A program made the position numbers and the translations under genes. From an uncultured Allomuricauda sp. (GTDB lineage Bacteria; Bacteroidota; Bacteroidia; Flavobacteriales; Flavobacteriaceae): 64,000 nt of DNA. Location of the stretch: NCBI RefSeq assembly GCF_947501165.1, contig NZ_CANMUU010000002.1, positions 1,302,001 to 1,366,000 on the forward strand, in the 5' to 3' direction. Under the pieces are notes generated by a model. That model searched no databases, had not been told where the DNA came from, and worked only from the letters and a program-made list of their open reading frames with translations. Position 1 is the first letter of the stretch. Every line of letters begins with the position of its first letter. This document shows, piece after piece, positions 35,791 to 45,053 of this stretch.

Positions 35791-36381
35791 CTATCGTCCT
35801 TTTTTAAGATTTGGGAAACGCATTTTATAGTCCACTTTGATTTTTCCCTTGGATATTTTGTCCAATCTGCTTTTTAAAAGTCGCTTTTTAAGTGAAGAAA
35901 GTTTATCTGTAAAAAGGATACCTTCTATGTGATCATATTCATGTTGAATAACTCTGGCCAACAAGCCATCATAGGTCTCTGTATGAGAATTGAAATCTTC
36001 GTCTAAATAACTTATGGTTATGGTGGGCTTCCTCTTTACATCTTCCCTTACATCTGGAATGCTCAAACACCCCTCATTAAAATCCCACTCCTCTCCTTCT
36101 TCTTTCTCAATGTTGGCATTAATAAATACTTTTTTGAAACCATTTAATGCTTGTTGCTCTTCAGGAGACAAATCGTCATCATCTGAGAACGGAGTGGTAT
36201 CCACCAAAAACAAACGAATGGGCAAACCGATTTGAGGTGCAGCCAGACCAACTCCGTGGGCATTGTACATAGTGTCCCACATATTGCTAATAAGTTCCTT
36301 TAGCTTGGGATAATCGGTTTCAATTTCTTTGGCTTTTTTTCTAAGAACAGGTTCTCCGTAAGCTACTATAGGTAAAATCAT
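35791..36381 (-). CDS. def: Peptide deformylase
   Basis: Removes the N-formyl group from new proteins. 196 residues with the three metal motifs: GVGLAAPQIG, EGCLSIP and QHEYDHIEG. The start is set at 36381 (MILPIVAYGEP), one base after the ruvX stop; a longer frame beginning at 36399 would overlap ruvX by 17 bp and add non-conserved residues. An acidic insertion (SDDDDLSPEEQQ) between motifs one and two is common in Bacteroidota. Co-transcribed with ruvX. Confidence 0.95.
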   Translation of the reverse strand: MILPIVAYGEPVLRKKAKEIETDYPKLKELISNMWDTMYNAHGVGLAAPQIGLPIRLFLVDTTPFSDDDDLSPEEQQALNGFKKVFINANIEKEEGEEWDFNEGCLSIPDVREDVKRKPTITISYLDEDFNSHTETYDGLLARVIQHEYDHIEGILFTDKLSSLKKRLLKSRLDKISKGKIKVDYKMRFPNLKKGR

Positions 36382-36382
36382 A

Positions 36383-36796
36383 TTATACTTTTCTATCAAG
36401 GTAGGCTTGTAAAATTAGTGTTGCACTAACTTCATCTACCAGCCCTTTGGCTTTTCTTTTACTCTTTTTAATTCCGCTATCAAGTAAAGATTGAAAGGCC
36501 ATTTTGGAAGTGAATCTTTCATCTTGTCGTTCAACGGGGATGCTGGGAAATTGCTTCTTAAGCTTGTCCAAAAACGCTTGAATCAGAGTTTCCGATTCTG
36601 ATGGAGTGTTATCCATTTGTTTGGGAAGTCCCATCACAAAAAGTTCCACTTTTTCCCTAGCTATGTAATCCTTCAAAAATGAAATTAAATCTTTCGTTTC
36701 AAGGGTTGTCAATCCAGATGCGATTATCTGCATTTCATCAGTAACAGCTATTCCCGTACGAACCTTTCCATAGTCAAGGGCTAATATTCGAGCCAA
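36383..36796 (-). CDS. ruvX: Holliday junction resolvase-like nuclease RuvX/YqgF
   Basis: 137 residues from a TTG start at 36796, giving MARILALDYGKVRTG with the RNase H-fold Asp8. Longer frames up to 36868 add residues not seen in the family. Other family motifs are GLPKQMDN and DERFTSKMA. YqgF proteins act in pre-16S rRNA end processing and possibly recombination. It is followed after 1 bp by def and divergent from dapD. Confidence 0.9.
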   Translation of the reverse strand: MARILALDYGKVRTGIAVTDEMQIIASGLTTLETKDLISFLKDYIAREKVELFVMGLPKQMDNTPSESETLIQAFLDKLKKQFPSIPVERQDERFTSKMAFQSLLDSGIKKSKRKAKGLVDEVSATLILQAYLDRKV

Positions 36797-36873
36797 ACCA
36801 TAAAATTTTGCCAAAAATAACCCTAAAAATGTTATGAGTTTAAAATGGGTAAGAATATTATCCCGCACCCAAC

Positions 36874-36881
36874 TATATTTG
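36874..36881 (+). promoter_or_regulatory. -7 box that fixes the dapD start
   Basis: TATATTTG matches TAnnTTTG, 14 bp before the dapD ATG at 36896. It lies inside the longer open frame that begins at 36845, so transcription from it is compatible only with the shorter gene. Confidence 0.55.
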
Positions 36882-36895
36882 CCAAAATTTTTAAC

Positions 36896-37711
36896 ATGAC
36901 CGAATTAAAAGCACAGATAGAAAATGCATGGGAGAATAGAGAACTTTTAAAAGAACCAACTACCCAAAATGCAATACGAGAAGTTATCAACCTAATAGAT
37001 TTAGGAGAACTACGCTGTGCCGAACCTAGCAATGATGGCTGGCAGATAAACGAATGGGTTAAAAAGGCGGTCGTGCTGTATTTTCCAATACAAAAAATGG
37101 AAGTGTTGGAAGCAGGAATTTTTGAGTATCATGATAAAATTCCTTTAAAAACAGGTTATCAAGAAAAAGGCATTCGTGTTGTTCCACATGCCGTTGCAAG
37201 ACACGGAGCTTATATCTCATCGGGTACAATACTTATGCCCAGTTATGTAAACATTGGTGCATACGTAGACGAAGGCACCATGGTAGATACATGGGCCACC
37301 GTAGGAAGCTGCGCTCAAATAGGCAAAAATGTCCACTTAAGTGGTGGTGTCGGAATCGGGGGGGTATTAGAACCTCTTCAGGCTGCACCTGTCATCATAG
37401 AAGGCAATGCATTCATCGGTTCACGTTGTATTGTTGTTGAGGGGGTTAGAGTAGAAAAGGAAGCTGTTTTAGGTGCAAATGTGGTGCTTACGGCCTCTAC
37501 CAAAATAATTGATGTAACTGGTGATAAACCCATAGAATTAAAAGGTAGGGTCCCTGCTCGTTCCGTTGTGATTCCTGGAAGTTACACAAAGTCCTTCCCC
37601 GCTGGTGACTACCAAGTACCTTGTGCCCTAATAATCGGTAAACGAAAAGAAAGTACGGATAAGAAAACATCTTTGAACAATGCATTACGTGAACATGATG
37701 TGGCAGTTTAG
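36896..37711 (+). CDS. dapD: Tetrahydrodipicolinate N-succinyltransferase
   Basis: Lysine/diaminopimelate pathway enzyme that succinylates tetrahydrodipicolinate. 271 residues: a helical N-terminal domain (MTELKAQIENAWENRELL) and a left-handed beta-helix of hexapeptide repeats (about 105-240, e.g. GTMVDTWATVGSCAQIG). The ATG at 36896 is preferred over 36845 on family length and because of the -7 box between them. lysA, the last step of the same pathway, is at 58171. Monocistronic as far as can be seen. Confidence 0.95.
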   Translation: MTELKAQIENAWENRELLKEPTTQNAIREVINLIDLGELRCAEPSNDGWQINEWVKKAVVLYFPIQKMEVLEAGIFEYHDKIPLKTGYQEKGIRVVPHAVARHGAYISSGTILMPSYVNIGAYVDEGTMVDTWATVGSCAQIGKNVHLSGGVGIGGVLEPLQAAPVIIEGNAFIGSRCIVVEGVRVEKEAVLGANVVLTASTKIIDVTGDKPIELKGRVPARSVVIPGSYTKSFPAGDYQVPCALIIGKRKESTDKKTSLNNALREHDVAV

Positions 37712-38142
37712 CGCATATCCTCTTTAAATATTACAAAAAGACACATAAATTACAACCTTATTCATCAATCCTTGTTCGTTGTTCTTGGATTTAAGCTTAA
37801 GGATAGGAAACAAGGTCTTGGTTATCTAAAAAAATGGCTGTTGACATACTTACAAGTACCATTTTTTCCTAAGCATGTTGGAATTAACTCTCCAAGCAGA
37901 GGTAGATTTTAATCAAAAAATGCTCTCGCTATGGATTATATAAACCTGGCAAGCGACAAGATTGTTTTGCCAAAGTCCTGGCACTAAAAGTCTAAAATTC
38001 TATTCCACTTCGAATCAATAAGAAAGGAAATCGCGATGTGGATTTATGAAATGATAATCCAAACTACTGAACATTTTGAAGAAAAGAAATGCAGCTCCCT
38101 TGAAGTGTCAGTACTTTTGCCCAAAATGTATTACTGGAAGCT
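37712..38142. other. Gene-poor stretch with short unrecognised open frames
   Basis: 431 bp between dapD and the methyltransferase. On the plus strand a 46-codon frame (TTG 37772 to TAA 37910) is followed in the -1 frame by about 27 open codons ending at 37993; a third frame begins with ATG at 38036 and runs into the antisense of the next gene. None matches a family I know. It may hold a decayed small gene, or be plain spacer. No tRNA or terminator is visible. Confidence 0.35.
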
Positions 38143-38817
38143 TTACTTAGTTTCATCGAGAATCAAATCCTGCCTTACCAACAAAACCTGATAGGATTCA
38201 ATCAGGACTCTCCATCCGTTTTGCAGCATATATTCGATTACTAGTTTTCCCTTACCCCCATTTGGCAAATCACAATCATCAATCAAAACGATAGATTTTT
38301 CATGTAGGCGACTTTCTATTCTTTTAAACTCCTCAAGATGGTGTTCCTGACTTTCTTTCTGAGTTTTTACATCACTGCTATAATCGTAACTATCTAGATA
38401 TAAAAAATCCACTGGTTCCTCAAATTCTTTCAAAAAGACCAGTGAATCGTTTAGATGAATCTTCACATAATCTTGAAGATTTTGTCTATCCACTTCTCTC
38501 TGAGCATTATTGACAGATTCCTCACTAATATCGACAGAATGAACGAATCCACCATTTTTTTTAGCCCATTTGCCAAAAACAATAGTTGCTGCTCCATTAC
38601 TTTTCGCACCTCTTAAACCCTCTCTGGATGTACCTGTTTCGAGTATGGTTTTAGCTCCAAATTCTTTCATCAAGGACATGGACTTTCTAAAAGTATCTCT
38701 TCTTTTTCTGAAGTCATACCTAAAGGACATAAATGGATAAAGAGATTTATGCTTAATGAATTTTCCAATAAAAAAAGCACAGATTCCAGCAATTAGTAGT
38801 TTTAGAAATAAGCTCAT
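38143..38817 (-). CDS. Class I SAM-dependent methyltransferase with an N-terminal membrane helix
   Basis: 224 residues from ATG 38817. A membrane helix (about 2-20) precedes a Rossmann domain: motif I ILETGTSREG, motif II HSVDISEES, motif IV FLYLDSYDY and motif V IVLIDDCDLPNGGKG. The longer frame from 38865 is disfavoured because a -7 box (38832-38839) lies inside it. It neighbours the glycosyltransferase cluster but is divergent from it, so methylation of a surface sugar or small cell-envelope molecule is a guess only. Confidence 0.8.
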   Translation of the reverse strand: MSLFLKLLIAGICAFFIGKFIKHKSLYPFMSFRYDFRKRRDTFRKSMSLMKEFGAKTILETGTSREGLRGAKSNGAATIVFGKWAKKNGGFVHSVDISEESVNNAQREVDRQNLQDYVKIHLNDSLVFLKEFEEPVDFLYLDSYDYSSDVKTQKESQEHHLEEFKRIESRLHEKSIVLIDDCDLPNGGKGKLVIEYMLQNGWRVLIESYQVLLVRQDLILDETK

Positions 38818-38831
38818 TATCAAGATTTTTT

Positions 38832-38839
38832 CAAATATA
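38832..38839 (-). promoter_or_regulatory. -7 box for the methyltransferase gene
   Basis: Minus-strand TATATTTG matches TAnnTTTG 14 bp upstream of the ATG at 38817. It argues against the upstream ATG at 38865. Confidence 0.55.
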
Positions 38840-38980
38840 GCGCAACCTTCGTCAATAACAGACATCTAAATAATTACAACCTAAAATGTTAAAATTTTGC
38901 GAAAAAGTAGGGTTTAAGCATTCTGAATTGTTTTGTAAGAAAATAACCTCACGAACAATTTTTAGCCCGTTTTTTTGTTA

Positions 38981-38988
38981 TAGTTTTG
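38981..38988 (+). promoter_or_regulatory. -7 box before the first glycosyltransferase
   Basis: TAGTTTTG matches TAnnTTTG 28 bp upstream of the GT2 ATG at 39017. The -33 region is only T-rich. Confidence 0.45.
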
Positions 38989-39016
38989 TAGAACGAAGTG
39001 CAAATACCAATAAATT

Positions 39017-39877
39017 ATGGCTCCATCAGCTGCACCAAAACTTTCCGCCCTGGTTATAACCTATAATGAAATAGGATACATTGAAAGGTGTCTAGAATCC
39101 ATTTCATTTGCTGATGAAATTTTAGTTGTGGATTCTTACAGTACTGATGGAACTTATGAGTATTTGTTAAATCATCCTAGGGTAAAAGTGTTTCAACATC
39201 CTTTCGAAAATTTCACTGCGCAAAAATCATATGCCTTGAGCCAATCCACTAATGATTGGACATTATTTGTTGATGCGGATGAAGTAGTAACACCTGCTCT
39301 TAGAAAAGAAATACAACAGACCATTCAAAAACCTGATGCTTGTGAAGCCTACTGGTTTTATAGAAAATTCATGTTTAAGAACAAGCCTTTAAGGTTCAGT
39401 GGTTGGCAAACAGATAAAAATCATAGGCTTTTTCGAAAAAGCAAAGCGAAATACACCTCCAAAAAAATTGTTCATGAAACCCTTGAAGTAGATGGGAAAT
39501 CAGGTATCCTGAAAAACCGCTTAACTCATTATTGTTACAAGAATTACCAAGATTATAAAGGGAAAATGCTTAGATATGGTGGTTTACGCGCCCAAGAAGA
39601 ATTTAAAAAGGGGAAATCTTTCACCTATTTTAAGTTATGGGCAAAACCAACTTGGAGATTTTTGTACAATTATATTGTAAGGCTCGGAGTATTGGATTTA
39701 GAAAGAGGAGTTCAGATTTGTTGGCTGAATGCCCTTAGTGTTCATGAACGTTACAGAATGCTTCATGTTATGAAGACGCAGACCATATATCAAACCAGAA
39801 CGTTGCCAAACTATAACCAAAAAACTAAATCAATTAATACAAAACCTAACAAGAAAGTTTCTTTACTCGCTTCATAG
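39017..39877 (+). CDS. GT2 glycosyltransferase (WaaE/KdtX-like)
   Basis: 286 residues. The N-terminal GT2 fold shows LVITYNEIGYIERCLESI, EILVVDSYSTDGTYE and DADEVVTP; the C-terminal part has FSGWQTDKNHRLF and the acceptor-side KKIVHETL, typical of the WaaE/KdtX group that adds hexoses to the LPS inner core. No membrane helices. A close paralogue lies at 42282. It is separated from the next gene by 225 bp, so it may be transcribed alone. Sugar specificity is not readable. Confidence 0.9.
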   Translation: MAPSAAPKLSALVITYNEIGYIERCLESISFADEILVVDSYSTDGTYEYLLNHPRVKVFQHPFENFTAQKSYALSQSTNDWTLFVDADEVVTPALRKEIQQTIQKPDACEAYWFYRKFMFKNKPLRFSGWQTDKNHRLFRKSKAKYTSKKIVHETLEVDGKSGILKNRLTHYCYKNYQDYKGKMLRYGGLRAQEEFKKGKSFTYFKLWAKPTWRFLYNYIVRLGVLDLERGVQICWLNALSVHERYRMLHVMKTQTIYQTRTLPNYNQKTKSINTKPNKKVSLLAS

Positions 39878-39910
39878 AAGATTTCACCTAATTAGTTTTT
39901 ATAAATTAAT

Positions 39911-39933
39911 GGTAAAATAGTTCAAGTTTTACC
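39911..39933. repeat. 7-bp inverted repeat after the GT2 gene
   Basis: GGTAAAA (39911-39917) and TTTTACC (39927-39933) with a 9-nt loop form a weak hairpin 33 bp after the GT2 stop. There is no adjacent T-run, so it is a poor terminator. The remainder of 39878-40102 holds nothing recognisable. Confidence 0.35.
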
Positions 39934-40102
39934 TTGGCTTACTTAATCTTTTGATAGTTTTCTAATTGATTATCATGTTTTTCCGTTTCAAATCACTGGA
40001 CTTAGCAACTTCTTGGTTTTAGATAAAGACGAATGGATTTAGAAGTATGAATGGTTAATTTGAATTACTTTTACGAATCATCAGTTAAAACTAAAGTTAA
40101 GA

Positions 40103-41212
40103 ATGCGAATCAGTTATGATGCAAAAAGGATTTTCCATAATAATACCGGGCTAGGGAATTATGGTAGAGAAGTTGTCCGTATTTTACATCAGAATTCGAA
40201 CATCGAACGTTTCTTTCTCTTTAATACAAAAAAATCCAGTTTAGAAAATATACTTCCGCAAGATAAAGTTTCGATTATCTATCCCAAAGGTTGGTTTTGG
40301 AAAAAGCTTTCTTCCCTGTGGAGAATGTTCGCCATTAACAAACAAATTGTTCTAGACAACCCTGATATTTATCACGGACTATCTGGAGAAATTCCAATTG
40401 GATTATCTAAAAAAATTGCTTCAGTTGTAAGCATTCATGATCTTATCTTTTTAAGTCATCCCCATTTTTACAATCCTTTCGACAGGCTTATTTATAAGCT
40501 AAAATTTAAATATGCTGCCCATCGAGCTGATTTAATAATTGCAATTAGCGAACAAACCAAAAGAGATATTATAAAATATCTGAAGGTCAGAGAAGAAAAA
40601 ATAAAGGTAGCTTACCAAGGGTGTAATGGAGCGTATAAAATACAATACACAGAGAAAGAAAAACAACAAATCGTAAAAAAGTATAGCCTTCCCTCAGAGT
40701 TCGTTCTAAATGTTGGCACCATTCAGGAACGCAAAAATGTATTGACCCTAGTAAAGGCCATACAACACACAAATTTACATTTGGTTATCATCGGGAGCGA
40801 AAAGAAATATGCAAAAAAGGTCCATAAATATGTGGATGATTATAATCTCGATGATAGAGTTCACTTTTTAAAAAACGTGCCCTTAGCAGATTTAGCCATA
40901 ATCTATCAGATAGCCAGTGTTTTTTGTTACCCTTCAATTTGTGAAGGTTTTGGCATACCAATAATAGAAGCACTTTTTAGCAAGACCCCAGTGGTTACAT
41001 CAAAAGGAGGGTGCTTTCCTGAGGCAGGAGGACCCCATACCGCATATATTGATCCTAATGATTGGGAACAATTAAGGGACAAGCTTCAAGAATTGATTGA
41101 TGATGAATCACTTCGTAATTCTATGATTGAAAAAGGATATAACTATGCACAGCGATTTTCGGATGAAAATGTGGCAAATAATTTGATAGAACTTTACAAA
41201 TCTGTTCTTTAA
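40103..41212 (+). CDS. GT4-family glycosyltransferase (GT-B fold)
   Basis: 369 residues. The N-terminal domain begins MRISYDAKRIFHNNTGLGNYGRE, as in mannosyl/rhamnosyl transferases that build O-antigen or LPS core; the C-terminal domain has NVGTIQERKN and the EX7E-type nucleotide motif CPSICEGFGIPIIEA. Cytoplasmic face of the inner membrane. It is first of a run of six genes that end or start within a few bases of one another; its TAA abuts the next ATG with no spacer. Confidence 0.92.
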   Translation: MRISYDAKRIFHNNTGLGNYGREVVRILHQNSNIERFFLFNTKKSSLENILPQDKVSIIYPKGWFWKKLSSLWRMFAINKQIVLDNPDIYHGLSGEIPIGLSKKIASVVSIHDLIFLSHPHFYNPFDRLIYKLKFKYAAHRADLIIAISEQTKRDIIKYLKVREEKIKVAYQGCNGAYKIQYTEKEKQQIVKKYSLPSEFVLNVGTIQERKNVLTLVKAIQHTNLHLVIIGSEKKYAKKVHKYVDDYNLDDRVHFLKNVPLADLAIIYQIASVFCYPSICEGFGIPIIEALFSKTPVVTSKGGCFPEAGGPHTAYIDPNDWEQLRDKLQELIDDESLRNSMIEKGYNYAQRFSDENVANNLIELYKSVL

Positions 41213-42289
41213 ATGGGAAGGTTATGCTTTTTTAATACGGCAAAGGCATGGGGTGGTGGAGAAAAATGGCATTTTGAAGTAAGTGATTATTTACATAAAA
41301 ACGGACATAATGTTCTGGTCATAGCGCATAGTCAAAGTGTGCTTTATCAAAAACTGCTTGAAGCCGAAATTCCTTGTTTAGGAATAAAATTGACCAATCT
41401 CAGTTTCTTGAATCCTTTGAAACACCTCAAGATTAAGAACCTACTAAAAAAAAATAATGTTAGGGCAATCATTATGAATCTTTCCCGAGATGTAAAGATT
41501 GCTGGTCCATCAGCTAAAAAAGCAAACATTGAACGTATAATTTATCGTCGGGGAAGTGCAATACCTATTCGGAATAGCTGGCTAAATCGATTTTTGTTTA
41601 AAAATGTAATAACGGAAGTTCTGGTAAACTCAATAGCTACAAAAAAAACCGTTTTAGAGAACAATGCAAGTCTTTTCCCAGAGGATGGTATTAAAGTCAT
41701 TTACAATGGAATTGATGTTTTAGATACAGTAAGGAAAGAGAACAAGACCTCTAAAAAAGAATTCACTTTGGTCAACCTTGGCAGGCTGGAATATCAAAAA
41801 AATCAAAGATTTTTGATTCCCTTGGCCTTAGAGTTAAAGAAAAGAAGACTGGAGTTCAAGATAATAATCGGCGGCGAGGGTCGCTTAAGAAACGAGTTGG
41901 AAGCTATGATAGCAGAACACGGATTGGAGCAACAGGTCTTATTGGCCGGTTTCGTAGAAGACCCTATTTCCTTTCTCCTTCAAGCTGATGTTTTTGTTTT
42001 ACCCTCATTATGGGAAGGGTTTGGATATGTTTTGGCAGAGGCCGCATTATGTAAAAAACCCATAATCGCATTTGACATTAGCAGCAATCCCGAACTGGTA
42101 GACCATGAGAAAACAGGATACCTTCTAAAATGTAATGATGTAGAAACTTTTGCTGATAAAGTTGTGGAACTGCAAAAAAATGATGCATTACGAACCAAGA
42201 TGGGCTTAAATGGTTTCTTAAAAATTCAAGAGAACTTTGACAGGAATAAACAACTAAAAAAAATTGAAGACTATTTGGTGAATGGATAA
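41213..42289 (+). CDS. GT4-family glycosyltransferase
   Basis: 358 residues, GT-B fold. N-terminal AWGGGEKWHFEVSDYL is the acceptor loop, and the C-terminal domain shows NLGRLEYQKNQ, GEGRLRNELEAMI, LAGFVEDP and the EX7E motif PSLWEGFGYVLAEA. Likely adds a sugar to LPS core or a surface glycan. Its ATG directly follows the stop of the previous gene, and its 3' end overlaps the next by 8 bp. Confidence 0.92.
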   Translation: MGRLCFFNTAKAWGGGEKWHFEVSDYLHKNGHNVLVIAHSQSVLYQKLLEAEIPCLGIKLTNLSFLNPLKHLKIKNLLKKNNVRAIIMNLSRDVKIAGPSAKKANIERIIYRRGSAIPIRNSWLNRFLFKNVITEVLVNSIATKKTVLENNASLFPEDGIKVIYNGIDVLDTVRKENKTSKKEFTLVNLGRLEYQKNQRFLIPLALELKKRRLEFKIIIGGEGRLRNELEAMIAEHGLEQQVLLAGFVEDPISFLLQADVFVLPSLWEGFGYVLAEAALCKKPIIAFDISSNPELVDHEKTGYLLKCNDVETFADKVVELQKNDALRTKMGLNGFLKIQENFDRNKQLKKIEDYLVNG

Positions 42290-43052
42290 GGTAAAAAGTA
42301 GTATATCGGCTTTGTTAATCACCCTTAATGAGGAGAAAAATATCGATGCGGTACTTGAAAATCTGAGTTTCGCCGATGAAATTGTAGTAGTTGATTCCTA
42401 CAGCTCGGACAATACCATTGAAAAAATTAAAAATCACAAAGGTGTCAAACTAATTCAAAGAGAATTCAAAAATTATACGGATCAGAAAGAGTTTGCTCTC
42501 TCTCAAGCTAAACATGATTGGATTTTGTTTCTAGACGCCGATGAGCGAATTACTCCCGAATTGAGAGACGAAATTTTGGAAACCACCAATAGGGCGGATA
42601 ATGATGTTTCAGCATATTATTTTCTAAGAAAATTCATGTTTGAAAATCAAGTATTGCATTTTAGCGGATGGCAAACTGATAAAAACTATAGACTCTTCAA
42701 AAAGAGTCGGGTACATTTTGACAAAGAGAAGATTGTTCATGAAACACTAATAGTCAATGGAGATTCTGGAACCTTGAAGAACAAACTCATTCATTATTCC
42801 TATTCAAATTATGAAGATTATAAGGGGAAAATGATAAAATATGGCGAAATGAAGGCCCAGGAAGAATTCAAAAAAGGGAATAAAGCAAGGTTTTATCATT
42901 TCCTATTTCGGCCTTTTTATAAGTTTTTCAACAATTACATTCTGAGATTGGGTATTTTGGATGGCAAAAAGGGAATCATTATTTGTTATCTAAATGCTCT
43001 AGGTGTATATAGCAGATACAAAAAACTAAAACAACTGCACAACTCCAAATAG
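42282..43052 (+). CDS. GT2 glycosyltransferase (WaaE/KdtX-like), paralogue of the gene at 39017
   Basis: 256 residues with the same motifs as the 39017 gene (LLITLNEEKNIDAVLENL, VVDSYSSDNT, DADERITPELR, HFSGWQTDKNYRLF, KEKIVHETL, YKGKM.KYG, AQEEFKKG). By eye the two proteins are about half identical over their length, so they arose by duplication and now flank the two GT4 genes. It overlaps the upstream GT4 gene by 8 bp and its stop abuts the tsaC start. Confidence 0.9.
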   Translation: MDKVKSSISALLITLNEEKNIDAVLENLSFADEIVVVDSYSSDNTIEKIKNHKGVKLIQREFKNYTDQKEFALSQAKHDWILFLDADERITPELRDEILETTNRADNDVSAYYFLRKFMFENQVLHFSGWQTDKNYRLFKKSRVHFDKEKIVHETLIVNGDSGTLKNKLIHYSYSNYEDYKGKMIKYGEMKAQEEFKKGNKARFYHFLFRPFYKFFNNYILRLGILDGKKGIIICYLNALGVYSRYKKLKQLHNSK

Positions 43053-43622
43053 TTGGAAAATTATAAAGAATACATATCAAAGGCAACTGAGATTATTTCA
43101 AAGGGAGGTCTTTTACTTTACCCAACGGACACGGTTTGGGGAATAGGTTGCGATGCAACCAATGAAACTGCAGTTCAAAAAGTATATTCCTTAAAAAATC
43201 GGGACGATAGTAAAGCTTTGGTATGTTTGGTAGCCCATCAAGCTATGTTGGAAAGGTATGTAAAACAGGTACCTGATGTTGCTTATGACATTATGGACTT
43301 CGCCACAAAACCTACCACTATTGTATTTGATGAGCCTATTGGCATTGCCAAAAACTTGGTTGCCGAGGATAACACATTGGCCATTCGTGTAGCCTCTGAT
43401 GTTTTCTGCCAACGCATGATTCAAAAATTTGGTAAACCCATCGTATCCACCTCTGCTAATATTTCCGGAGAACCTACCCCTATAAACTTCGAATCGATTA
43501 GTCCAAAAATTTTAAAAGGAGTGGACTATGTGGTAAATTTGCCTTTGGAGAACAAAAACGCACCTCCATCGTCCATCATTAAGCTAAGCAATGATGGTCA
43601 AGTAAAGGTAATCAGGGAGTAG
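43053..43622 (+). CDS. tsaC: L-threonylcarbamoyladenylate synthase (TsaC/YrdC/Sua5 family)
   Basis: Makes threonylcarbamoyl-AMP for the t6A37 modification of ANN-decoding tRNAs. 189 residues: GGLLLYPTDTVWGIGCDA, then KNRDDSKALVCLV, PTTIVFD and STSANISGEP cover the active site. The short form lacks the Sua5 C-terminal domain. The start is a TTG immediately after the TAG of the glycosyltransferase (zero spacer); its own TAG abuts the cca ATG. A tRNA gene pair in an LPS operon is unusual in function but the sequence leaves no doubt. Confidence 0.93.
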   Translation: MENYKEYISKATEIISKGGLLLYPTDTVWGIGCDATNETAVQKVYSLKNRDDSKALVCLVAHQAMLERYVKQVPDVAYDIMDFATKPTTIVFDEPIGIAKNLVAEDNTLAIRVASDVFCQRMIQKFGKPIVSTSANISGEPTPINFESISPKILKGVDYVVNLPLENKNAPPSSIIKLSNDGQVKVIRE

Positions 43623-45053
43623 ATGACGAAGGAATTCCATAAAAAACCCATACAACATCCTATTTTTAAGCTTATCGGGAAAGCCTCGGAAGAATTGGAT
43701 ATGGATTCCTATGTAATCGGAGGTTTTGTTAGGGATTACCTCTTAAATCGAGGTACTCCCAAGGATATAGATATAGTTGCCATTGGCAGCGGAATCCAAT
43801 TGGCGCAAAAGGTAGCCTCCAAATTAAAAGGAAATCCACAAGTATCTGTTTTCAAAAACTTCGGCACCGCTATGATCAAGCATGAAGACTTTGAAGTCGA
43901 GTTTGTAGGTGCCAGAAAAGAGAGTTATCAGAGGGACAGTCGTAAACCCATAGTTGAAAATGGCTCTTTGGAAGATGACCAAAACAGAAGGGATTTTACC
44001 ATTAACGCTTTGGCCTTATCTCTTAATAAAGAAAATTATGGTCAACTCTTAGACCCTTTTGATGGTTTAGGCGATTTAGAAAGAAAACTAATCAAAACTC
44101 CTCTTGAGCCTAGCATTACCTATTCGGATGATCCTCTTCGCATGATGCGCGCCATTCGATTTGCAACTCAATTGCACTTCAATATTCAATTACAATCTTT
44201 ACAAGCGATAACCGAAAATAAGGAGCGAATTAAAATCGTATCCAAAGAGCGGATAATAGACGAACTTCATAAAATATTGATGAGTCACAAACCTTCAATA
44301 GGTCTTAAGTTAATTCACGAAACGGGACTTATGCCTTACATCCTACCGGAGTTGATGGCTCTTCAAGGCATTGAAGAAGTGGAGGGACAAAAACATAAAG
44401 ACAATTTTTGGCACACGTTAGAAGTTGTAGATAATATTGCAAAAACAACAGATAACCTATGGTTGCGGTGGGCCGCTCTTTTGCATGATATCGGAAAAGC
44501 ACCTACAAAAAAGTTCAGCAAAAAAGTAGGCTGGACCTTTCATGGCCATGAGTTTGTAGGTTCCAAGATGGTTTACAAGTTGTTCAAAAGACTTCGCATG
44601 CCTTTGAATGATAAAATGAAGTTTGTTCAAAAAATGGTCTTGATGAGTTCCAGACCCATAATTCTTGCAGAAGATCACGTAACCGACTCTGCTGTCCGCC
44701 GTCTCGTTTTTGATGCTGGGGACTATGTGGACGACCTTATGACGCTATGCGAAGCTGATATTACCACCAAAAACCCAAAAAAGCAGCGAAAATACAAGAA
44801 CAACTTTCAAATTGTCCGACAAAAGATTGTTGAAGTTGAGGAACGCGATCAGGTTCGAAACTTTCAACCGCCTGTGACCGGGGAAGAAATCATGGAAACC
44901 TTCAATCTTAAACCTTCCAAAGAAATAGGAGTAATAAAAGAAGCCATAAAAGAAGCCATCCTCGAGGGGGAAATTCCCAATGAACATGAAGCAGCTTTCC
45001 AGTTCATGTTACAAAAGGGAGAATCACTCGGACTCAAACCTGTTTCATCATGA
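43623..45053 (+). CDS. cca: CCA tRNA nucleotidyltransferase with HD domain
   Basis: 476 residues. The class II nucleotidyltransferase head has GGFVRDYLLNRGTPKDIDIV, with the metal Asp pair, and NRRDFTINALAL; the tail has an HD phosphohydrolase domain with RWAALLHDIGKA. It adds or repairs the 3'-CCA of tRNA. The length fits the Bacteroidota CCA/poly(A) group. The ATG abuts the tsaC stop and its end overlaps ctaA by 4 bp. Confidence 0.94.
   Translation: MTKEFHKKPIQHPIFKLIGKASEELDMDSYVIGGFVRDYLLNRGTPKDIDIVAIGSGIQLAQKVASKLKGNPQVSVFKNFGTAMIKHEDFEVEFVGARKESYQRDSRKPIVENGSLEDDQNRRDFTINALALSLNKENYGQLLDPFDGLGDLERKLIKTPLEPSITYSDDPLRMMRAIRFATQLHFNIQLQSLQAITENKERIKIVSKERIIDELHKILMSHKPSIGLKLIHETGLMPYILPELMALQGIEEVEGQKHKDNFWHTLEVVDNIAKTTDNLWLRWAALLHDIGKAPTKKFSKKVGWTFHGHEFVGSKMVYKLFKRLRMPLNDKMKFVQKMVLMSSRPIILAEDHVTDSAVRRLVFDAGDYVDDLMTLCEADITTKNPKKQRKYKNNFQIVRQKIVEVEERDQVRNFQPPVTGEEIMETFNLKPSKEIGVIKEAIKEAILEGEIPNEHEAAFQFMLQKGESLGLKPVSS

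Noticed and set aside
36845..36895. Longer dapD N-terminus from the ATG at 36845
   Set aside because: The added 17 residues are not in the family and a TAnnTTTG promoter box lies inside this segment.
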